Origin: JBBPYR01 sp038199755
Lineage (GTDB): Bacteria; Chloroflexota; Ktedonobacteria; Ktedonobacterales; Ktedonobacteraceae
DNA length: 58,891 nt
Assembly (NCBI GenBank): GCA_038199755.1
Contig: JBBPYR010000161.1
Coordinates: forward strand, 1-58,891
Direction: 5' to 3'
The position numbers were made by a program, and so were the translations under genes. Shown piece by piece: positions 52,661-58,891 of this stretch (the stretch's first letter is position 1; each line of letters begins with the position of its first letter). The notes beneath the pieces were generated by a model that had not been told where the DNA came from, did not search any database, and was given only the letters and a program-made list of their open reading frames with translations.

Positions 52661-54511
52661 TTAAAACAGGATGGACACGGTGCCGAGGTTGGGGTTCCAG
52701 GGCTGGCCGGTTGTGTTGTTCCAGACGACTTTGACGTAGTTGACGTTTGCTAACTTTTGCAATGTGTAGATATCTTCCTGCCAGTCGCCATGTATGGCGA
52801 CCACAGTTGGCGTAGCTGCTGTCCAGCTTTGGCCATCTGCCGAGGTGTAGAAGGAGAGAGGAGAGACTGGCTCGTAAGACCAAAAGTACGCGATCGCCTG
52901 GAAGGAGAGCATATTTTTCTGCCGCCAGGTCACGAATTCGTGGGTGGCTGTTGTTCTTAAAACGCGAGAGGTATCACTACACATGAACTGCGCATTTGTA
53001 GTGTCAAAACCCAGATTAGGGCTATGCTGATACACCCCGCTCCAATCATTAAGATTATCAATCCTGAAACCTGTCGAGCCAGCCTGAAACGCGCTGGAAG
53101 GTGGCCCCGCCATACCAGAGGCGTTGTACGCGATTACGCGGTACCAGAGAGAGGCTTTGGGTATCTGTGTATCGACCCATGGTGTATTATTATCGGTTGC
53201 GCATCTATTGCAGAGCACAGACCAGGGGCCGTCGGCACCAATGATCGAACGTTCTACCGTATAATTGGCTGTAGCGGGCGTTCCTCGCCAGATGAGCACA
53301 TTACTCGTGCCGTTTCTGATCACGGTTTCTAGCAAGGGCGTTCCCGGTATGCTGTCAGGAGGTAGTGCCAGACCTCTCATCTTGTACGCGTGCGAGCGTA
53401 AGAGTTGCACACTTGCTTGCATCGCCAGCGCATCGCCGGGATAATGGAGGTCATATTTTGCCTCTTGATGTATATAGCCATATTGGTCATCGTGTGGCCA
53501 TAGTTCCCAGAAGGCATCTCCGGCAATAGCAGAATTGGACATGATCGCAGTGAGAAAACTCTGCAGCGTGTCCCCGCCATTGGCATCGTTCCAATCAAAT
53601 TCCCCCACGATAAAGGCTTTACCCATTTTTTTCGCAATCGTGGCATCCTCTGTTAAGTGGGAGATATTTTTGGGATAGAAGTGAGTCGAGACAATATCGA
53701 TAGTGCTGAGTCTGGTAGCTTGGGGGTCTATGTCATAGCGACCATCTACGATCAGATGGTGGTAATCAATGCTTTTGATATAGGTAGAAACCGTTTGCGT
53801 CCAGCTGGTCGGCGGTGTTAGCGCATTGCCCGTCTCCCAGGCAAGAATGGTAGGATCGTCTCTGTAGGCAATCCCTGTATAGCTATTGACATGGTTGAGT
53901 AGCACACTGATGTAGGTTTCAAAGTCTGAGATTACTTGTGGGTTGCTGTAAAATTGGTTCTCGTCGGCAATGCCGCGCCAATCGGTGAAATTGTGTTTGC
54001 CGCCCGCAGGATGGTGAAAATTATCGGTCAGCGGGATGATTAAGTGCAAGCCACGCTTGGCGGCAGCGGTGATGACATAATCATCATGCTGCAAGGCGAT
54101 TTTGTTAAACACCCCCAGGGCAGGTTCAATGCAGTTGTGGCACCCGGTGGAGATACCGAGATCGTGAGCGCGGATCACCGTCAAGCCCATTGCTTTGGCG
54201 GTATCCAGGCCGTCATTGATTTGAAATTGCGAGCTGTAGTTGGTGGAGTCGCCAAAAGGCAACCAATGCATGTTCGCGCCCGCGAAACGAAATGGTTTAC
54301 CATTCAGTTGTAAGGTACCGTGAGCTCCTGTGATAAAGCCGCTTTGGTTGGCCTCTGTATGAGTGGGGCCATGTCCCAGCAGGTGGAAGGGATCGCTCCC
54401 ATCACTCTCTAAAAGACCAACGCCCAGTGTCGCGATTATAAGGACACTGAGGCCAAAATAAATGCCCCTCGGCATTGTACTGATACGTTTTTGCATTCCA
54501 ACTACCACCAT
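52661..54511 (-). CDS. Secreted GH5-like (mannanase-type) glycoside hydrolase, catalytic residue missing
   Basis: 616 residues. An N-terminal signal anchor (18-34) is followed by a GH5 barrel (about 58-390): LNGKPFRFAGANMHWLPFGD, YRDDPTILAWETGNALTPP and KAFIVGEFDWND. Glu304 in VGEFDW is the nucleophile position. The acid/base Glu, normally directly after Asn in a WExxNEP-type motif, is Ala230 here (ETGNAL). A fibronectin-III-like part (about 400-480) and a C-terminal beta-sandwich resembling a carbohydrate-binding module (about 500-616) follow. It faces the glycan cluster from the other strand. It may be a binding protein or a hydrolase with a displaced acid residue. Confidence 0.75.
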   Translation of the reverse strand: MVVVGMQKRISTMPRGIYFGLSVLIIATLGVGLLESDGSDPFHLLGHGPTHTEANQSGFITGAHGTLQLNGKPFRFAGANMHWLPFGDSTNYSSQFQINDGLDTAKAMGLTVIRAHDLGISTGCHNCIEPALGVFNKIALQHDDYVITAAAKRGLHLIIPLTDNFHHPAGGKHNFTDWRGIADENQFYSNPQVISDFETYISVLLNHVNSYTGIAYRDDPTILAWETGNALTPPTSWTQTVSTYIKSIDYHHLIVDGRYDIDPQATRLSTIDIVSTHFYPKNISHLTEDATIAKKMGKAFIVGEFDWNDANGGDTLQSFLTAIMSNSAIAGDAFWELWPHDDQYGYIHQEAKYDLHYPGDALAMQASVQLLRSHAYKMRGLALPPDSIPGTPLLETVIRNGTSNVLIWRGTPATANYTVERSIIGADGPWSVLCNRCATDNNTPWVDTQIPKASLWYRVIAYNASGMAGPPSSAFQAGSTGFRIDNLNDWSGVYQHSPNLGFDTTNAQFMCSDTSRVLRTTATHEFVTWRQKNMLSFQAIAYFWSYEPVSPLSFYTSADGQSWTAATPTVVAIHGDWQEDIYTLQKLANVNYVKVVWNNTTGQPWNPNLGTVSILF

Positions 54512-54625
54512 TAACCATCCCCTGAAACCAGTAGCCGTGAGGGCATGTGTTTTTCTACTTCTTGTATAGCTAGCTTACTACTAATTTGTTATGAATGCAA
54601 ATAGGAAAAAATAAGAATACTGCTT

Positions 54626-56410
54626 TTAGGCGAGTTCTTGCAGGGCGGTGCGGGCCTTGGCTAGGTTTTCGTGGATGCCACGCAAGTTGGTCACGTCGTA
54701 GGTGGCTTGCTGCAATGTTTGTAACGCGGTTTCGTAGCAGTTGATGGCCTGTTCGAGGTTGGCGCGCAGGTTGCCGCTACTGAGTTCGCGGTAGGCATTG
54801 CCGCAGTTGTTGAGGCTGGAGGCGTGCTCAAAGGGGAAGTTTTGTGTGGTGTAGACTTCGAGGCTGGCCTGATAGCAGGCAATGGCATGCTTCAAATTGT
54901 ATTGGCGTTTCTCTTCGCTATCCGCTAGTAGGTCGTGATAGGCATTGCCGAGGCCAAACTGCAATGAGGCCCATTCAAGCGGGGTGGTATCACGATCATA
55001 GAAGAGTAGGGAGGCGCGAAAACAATTGATGGCCTTCTTCAATTGTTCTTGCATGTCGTCTGTATCGCCGTCGCGCAACGCAATATAGGCCGTACCGAGT
55101 GTGTATTGTATCTTCGCTCGCTCGGCTGGAAACGCCTTGTGGTTATAGACCAGGAGGGCGGCTTCATAGGCTGCGATAGCTTTACGCAGGTGCTGTTGTC
55201 TGTTGCCACCGACAAGATTATAGTAGGCATTGCCCAGGTTATTCTGGACGGCAGCCCAGCCGAGGGCGAAATCATCGCGAGTGTAGACCTGCAAGGTGGC
55301 CTCAAAACAGGTAATTGCTAGCAGCAGGCTTTCTGGCTCCTCTACCTCTGAAAGGTCAAGATAGGTCAGGCCGAGCATATTCTGCGTCTTGGCCCATTCG
55401 ATGGGGGAGGTTTCGCGGGTAAAGACCTCTAATGCTGCCTGGAAGTGGCGAATGGCCTGTTCCAGTTTCAGCACCTCGTCGGCATTGGGCAGCAGTGTGA
55501 AGGTGAGGCCCAGACCGCGTTGCACATTGGCCCACTCTAACGGTGTCTCTTCGCGGGTATAAAATTTGAGGGCACTTTTATAGCAATCAATGGCTTCGCG
55601 TAAGCTGGTGGCTATCTCGCGCTTATCACGCGATTCGCTGGAGAGGCCTCGGTAGGCATTCCCCAGGCTATAGAGCGTGTCGGCACTGTTGCGCGGGTGA
55701 GTCTGCGCGGTGTTGACCTGTAGGGCGGCGCGATAGCACAGTATCGCCTGGAGCAGGTTGTCGTAGCGATTGCCATAGGGCAAGAAGGCATAGACGTTGC
55801 CCAGGCTGTTTTGTGTGATAGCCCAGTCCTCGGCGGCATTCTCACGCGTAAAATAGCGTAACGCCGCTTGATAGCAGGTTATCGCTTGCTCCAGTGCTGT
55901 CTGGCGGTCGGTGTTGGGTAAAAGGCAATAGATGTTGCCCAGGCTCATCTGCGTTTTGGCCCATTCCTGTGGGTGGTTTTCCATGGTATACACTGCTAGG
56001 ACCGCTTGAAAGTCGGCGAAGGCTCTTTCTAGCACCGAAACGTTGCCAAAGCCCTGTGTTTCGAGGAGTGCGAGATAGCAGAGGCCGAGTTGATAGTGGG
56101 TGTGCGCCCACTCTAGCGGAAAAGCATCGTGCGTATAGACTTCGAGCGAGACGCGCAGGGAGGCGATGCCCTTTTTGAGATTGACTTGGCGATCACCGTG
56201 GAGCAGGTCGCGATATGCGATACCAATGGCGGTATGCGTTTTCGCCCATGCGATAGGAAAGGTATCGGGAGAATAGACTTCGAGGGCTGTTTGAAAACAG
56301 GTCATTGCACGTGCTAGATTCATCTGCCGATCTCCCTCGGCTGATGTGCTATACATTAGCCCACGTGCATATTGTATGTCGGCGTCTGTGCGTCTCTCGT
56401 GCTCACTCAT
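54626..56410 (-). CDS. TPR repeat protein
   Basis: 594 residues made of about eleven units of about 55 residues, each with two helices related to the tetratricopeptide repeat. The unit pattern is NL-KAI-CY--AL-VYT-E--P-EWA-TQ--LG-AY--L. Conserved blocks such as EWAKTQMSLGNIYCLLP recur with small changes. Such solenoids bind protein partners; no catalytic domain is attached. No signal peptide. ATG at 56410 has AGGGA 4 bases upstream; a longer frame reaches 56506. It stands alone, and its promoter region meets that of the deaminase gene. Confidence 0.85.
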   Translation of the reverse strand: MSEHERRTDADIQYARGLMYSTSAEGDRQMNLARAMTCFQTALEVYSPDTFPIAWAKTHTAIGIAYRDLLHGDRQVNLKKGIASLRVSLEVYTHDAFPLEWAHTHYQLGLCYLALLETQGFGNVSVLERAFADFQAVLAVYTMENHPQEWAKTQMSLGNIYCLLPNTDRQTALEQAITCYQAALRYFTRENAAEDWAITQNSLGNVYAFLPYGNRYDNLLQAILCYRAALQVNTAQTHPRNSADTLYSLGNAYRGLSSESRDKREIATSLREAIDCYKSALKFYTREETPLEWANVQRGLGLTFTLLPNADEVLKLEQAIRHFQAALEVFTRETSPIEWAKTQNMLGLTYLDLSEVEEPESLLLAITCFEATLQVYTRDDFALGWAAVQNNLGNAYYNLVGGNRQQHLRKAIAAYEAALLVYNHKAFPAERAKIQYTLGTAYIALRDGDTDDMQEQLKKAINCFRASLLFYDRDTTPLEWASLQFGLGNAYHDLLADSEEKRQYNLKHAIACYQASLEVYTTQNFPFEHASSLNNCGNAYRELSSGNLRANLEQAINCYETALQTLQQATYDVTNLRGIHENLAKARTALQELA

Positions 56411-56509
56411 AAATTCCCTATGTCCAGCCCGCCAGGAAGGGACTCCCTGACTATAATGAAAGGTTATTAGCTGGATTGTAGAGGGTAGTGGTGGGATTGT
56501 CAACATAGG

Positions 56510-56538
56510 TTGCTACTTCTGTTTGCATGCGTTATAAT
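56510..56538 (+). promoter_or_regulatory. Promoter of threonine ammonia-lyase
   Basis: TTGCTA (56510-56515), 17 bases, TATAAT (56533-56538, consensus). The leader of about 90 bases is GC-rich and has short inverted repeats (TCCAGAGTTGGA; ACGGT...ACCGT), with no recognised riboswitch. Confidence 0.75.
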
Positions 56539-56635
56539 CATTTGCAAAGAAAACCCGGGCAACGGTGCAAGGGATAGAGACTCACGACGACCGTGGGCGC
56601 GTCCAGAGTTGGACTGAAAGGGGTCGGATTAGGTC

Positions 56636-57955
56636 ATGCGCTTATTAGAAAACGATACACCGGGTGGAAGTACGCAATCTCCACAAAATGCAGCGACAAC
56701 CCACACACAGCGCAAACGTGAGAGTCGCTTAGATGTCCCTGTCACGATTGCCGATATCTGGCAAGCGTATAAATTTTTGAAACCGATTATTCACCACACG
56801 CCGCTCACGCCCTCGCGCACACTGCAAGACATGACCGGAGCCGACATTTATTTGAAGTGCGAGCATATGCAGCGTGCAGGCTCATTCAAGATTCGTGGTG
56901 CCAGCTACAAGATATCGCGCCTTTCAGCTGAGCAGTACGCGAACGGTGTAATTGCCGCCTCCGCTGGCAACCATGCGCAAGGGGTTGCCATGGCTGCGGC
57001 CCAATTGAACATCCCCTGCACGATTGTGATGCCAGAAAATGCACCTCTGGCGAAGGTCATCGCGACACAGGGCTACGGTGCGCAGGTAGAGCTGTATGGT
57101 GCGACGTATGACGATGCCTATCAACGCTGCCGCGAACTGCAAGAGATTTCCGGTGCGACCTATATCCACGCCTTCGACGATCCCGATATCATCGCTGGTC
57201 AAGGCTCGCTCGGTATGGAGATGCTCAATGATCTGCCCGACGCGGATGCTCTGGTGGTGCCGATCGGTGGTGGCGGTCTGATTTCCGGCATCGCTATTGC
57301 GGCCCGCGCCCTCAAGCCTGATATTACGATCATCGGTGTGCAGGCGGCGGGTGCGGCCAGCTCTTTTGCCTCGCTCGAAGCGGGCGAACTGCAAACGCTT
57401 CCGAGCCTGAGCACGATTGCTGATGGGATCGCGGTCAAGCGTCCTGGCGATTTAACGTACTCGATCATTGAACATCTGGTCGATGAGGTCGTGCTCGTTC
57501 AAGACGAGGAAATCATCAAGGCCGTGTTGCTGCTGATGGAACGCTGTAAGATGCTGGTCGAGGGTGCTGGTGCCGCTGGACTTGCCGCTATGCTCAGTGG
57601 TGCTGTGAAGTTGCCTGGCAAGAAGGTGCTCGTCCCGCTCACTGGTGGCAATATCGATATCAATCTTGTGGGTCGCTTCATTGAGCACGGTCTGGCGGTT
57701 GCCGGACGCTACTTTGTGATGCACACGCGCCTCACTGACCGCCCCGGCGAGCTGATGCGTATGCTGTCGATCATCTCCGAGATGCGTATTAACGTGATTG
57801 ACGTGCGTCACCAGCGCCTTTCTAGCCGCCTACCTATCATGCAGCGCGAAGAAACGATCACGCTTGAGACGCGTAATCGCGCCCAGTGCGAAGAGCTGCT
57901 GCGTCGCCTGCGTGCCGATGGCTATCTGGTGGAGGAGGCGCACACACTGGATTAG
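56636..57955 (+). CDS. ilvA: Threonine ammonia-lyase (deaminase) with C-terminal ACT-like domain
   Basis: 439 residues. It converts threonine to 2-oxobutanoate, the first step to isoleucine. K85 in AGSFKIRGAS binds PLP; SAGNHAQGVA holds the substrate carboxylate and VVPIGGGGLISG binds the cofactor phosphate. Residues 360-439 form one ACT-like domain (HTRLTDRPGELMRMLSIISE), as in the shorter, single-domain class. The first 35 residues are a hydrophilic extension that could indicate a later start. No other isoleucine gene is adjacent. A strong promoter precedes it. Confidence 0.92.
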   Translation: MRLLENDTPGGSTQSPQNAATTHTQRKRESRLDVPVTIADIWQAYKFLKPIIHHTPLTPSRTLQDMTGADIYLKCEHMQRAGSFKIRGASYKISRLSAEQYANGVIAASAGNHAQGVAMAAAQLNIPCTIVMPENAPLAKVIATQGYGAQVELYGATYDDAYQRCRELQEISGATYIHAFDDPDIIAGQGSLGMEMLNDLPDADALVVPIGGGGLISGIAIAARALKPDITIIGVQAAGAASSFASLEAGELQTLPSLSTIADGIAVKRPGDLTYSIIEHLVDEVVLVQDEEIIKAVLLLMERCKMLVEGAGAAGLAAMLSGAVKLPGKKVLVPLTGGNIDINLVGRFIEHGLAVAGRYFVMHTRLTDRPGELMRMLSIISEMRINVIDVRHQRLSSRLPIMQREETITLETRNRAQCEELLRRLRADGYLVEEAHTLD

Positions 57956-58077
57956 ACCTGTTTGTGTGCCTCAAAACGGTGACGCGTGTGAACGCGGCGT
58001 GGCATGCAAGGCATGGCGCGAAATAGCTTTCTCTGGCATACTTAAGCTATAGAGTATGTCAAAGGAGGGACAGAGCA

Positions 58078-58752
58078 ATGGCTTCTTCTTATCGCTATCA
58101 ACGTGGCTTGCCGCTGCGTCTGTGGTTCGCATTGGCGGCAACGCTGCTGGCATTCGTGGTCTCGCTCGTGGCGAGTATCAATCTTTATCTACTAGAGGAT
58201 GGCAATGCGCTCACAACGGCGGCTTATGGTGCGTCGTCTGTGTTGCGTTTCAGCTATGATGGTGTCTATCTCTCGGCGCTCGTGGCGGGCGTGATGGTGT
58301 GTGCCATCGGCGTCTATGCACTGGTTCAAGATACTGCACGTGTGCTGCTAGGGATGAGCACGGTTGCGCTGCTGATCGCGTTCGCAGGCTTTGGCGGTTT
58401 GCTGGTGCGCCATCCCATCAGCTTTCTGCTGCTGCTGAGCGCGTTCATCGCTTTGACTGCGCTCGGCCTTTGGCTGGGGCGAGCCGTGACTATGCGCTTT
58501 CGTCGTCATGGAGAGGGGCGTTTCGCATCTCTGTTGGGTGCTTGCATGGGCGCGGGAAGTGTATTGCTCGTCAATTGTGTGGCTCTGTCAATCCATACAC
58601 TGGCACTCAATCCGGTAAGTCACGCGCTGTTCATGCAGGGCCAGGTCGGGGCAACGCATTTCAATTCGCTGGTCATTGCACTGTTTCTGTCGCTGCTCAC
58701 GACTGCTTTGTGTGTGCTGAGCATTGGCGTTGCCTCGTATGGGGCACGATAA
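58078..58752 (+). CDS. Polytopic membrane protein of unknown function
   Basis: 224 residues with about six membrane helices (18-38, 58-84, 90-110, 115-132, 150-172 and 195-217). I recognise no family. AAAGGAGG lies 9 bases before the ATG. The final codons and the TAA stop (GCACGATAAATCTGGCCC) match the arm of family A repeats, so the C-terminus is probably shaped by a repeat insertion. Confidence 0.65.
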   Translation: MASSYRYQRGLPLRLWFALAATLLAFVVSLVASINLYLLEDGNALTTAAYGASSVLRFSYDGVYLSALVAGVMVCAIGVYALVQDTARVLLGMSTVALLIAFAGFGGLLVRHPISFLLLLSAFIALTALGLWLGRAVTMRFRRHGEGRFASLLGACMGAGSVLLVNCVALSIHTLALNPVSHALFMQGQVGATHFNSLVIALFLSLLTTALCVLSIGVASYGAR

Positions 58753-58891
58753 ATCTGGCCCAATAGACTACAGCGGACGATTCAGTAGGGGCGGGGGCGG
58801 CGGACGCGGCGGGGCTGGGACCCTTGGGTCGCCCGTGCCGGCAATACCCCCCCTTAAGCGGACGATTCAGTAGGGGCGGGGGCGGCGGACG
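58753..58891. repeat. Family B copy 7, cut by the window end
   Basis: Starts with CAATAGACTACAGCGGACGA, then AGTAGGGGCGGGGGCGGCGG at 58784 and GGGTCGCCCGTGCC. The arm AGCGGACGATTCAGTAGGGG then appears a second time at 58855, so a second or rearranged copy begins before the end. Confidence 0.75.

Noticed and set aside
56539..56635. T-box or other riboswitch in the ilvA leader
   Set aside because: Too short, no T-box sequence and no terminator hairpin with a U run.

Overview
The window looks like the chromosome of a large-genome Gram-positive-type or monoderm bacterium. My best guess is Chloroflexota, class Ktedonobacteria, judged from gene content and style only: many membrane glycosyltransferases, a lipoprotein with a lipobox, no outer-membrane or LPS genes, a SufU-type SUF operon, and abundant palindromic repeats. 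No rRNA or other taxonomic marker is present, so the assignment is tentative.

Layout. 0-5 kb: a HipA-like kinase/DUF3037 pair, an SbcD/Mre11-like nuclease, a small membrane protein, galU and a Pro/Thr-repeat ORF. 5-10 kb: a PLP decarboxylase, then a leftward set of MaoC hydratase, acyl-CoA ligase, R2-like ligand-binding oxidase and a stand-alone Lrp sensor domain, which reads as lipid metabolism. 10-18.5 kb: a PIG-V-like mannosyltransferase, a complete IS4-type insertion sequence with a 10-bp target duplication, then a rightward trio of LppX/LprG-like lipoprotein, MFS exporter with a fused extracytoplasmic domain, and a secreted protein that appears to carry two more copies of that domain. 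18.5-25 kb: TetR and ketopantoate-reductase-like genes, tRNA-Lys(CTT), a MerR regulator, a DUF2079 membrane protein and a YdjM-like protein. 25-31 kb: a leftward SUF iron-sulphur operon (Rrf2 regulator, SufC, one SufB/SufD-type scaffold, SufS, SufU, Rieske protein) with a visible promoter and an operator palindrome. 31-36 kb: an NTF2-like gene, a marR gene broken by one amber codon, and an ECF transporter T component plus double ATPase. 36-52 kb: a cell-surface glycan cluster of five GT4 and one GT2 glycosyltransferases, two flippases, a large membrane protein, a DUF1616 protein and a secreted DUF4832 protein. 52-59 kb: a GH5-like protein, a TPR protein, threonine ammonia-lyase and a membrane protein.

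Almost every gap is filled by palindromic repeats. I see at least three families: A, with an outer stem and two inner hairpins; B, GC-rich and often translatable; and C, a short inverted repeat that inserts into A and B. There are also related single hairpins. A, B and some of the hairpins share the terminus GTAGGGGC/GCCCCTAC. One B copy lies in frame inside the ECF ATPase, one hairpin supplies TAG stop codons to both genes that converge on it, and the insertion sequence sits inside a B copy.

The most interesting candidates are the lipoprotein/MFS/secreted-protein trio as a possible lipid-export machine, the R2lox lipid operon, the coding-compatible palindromic elements, and the duplicated flippase-GT4-GT4 module of the glycan cluster.
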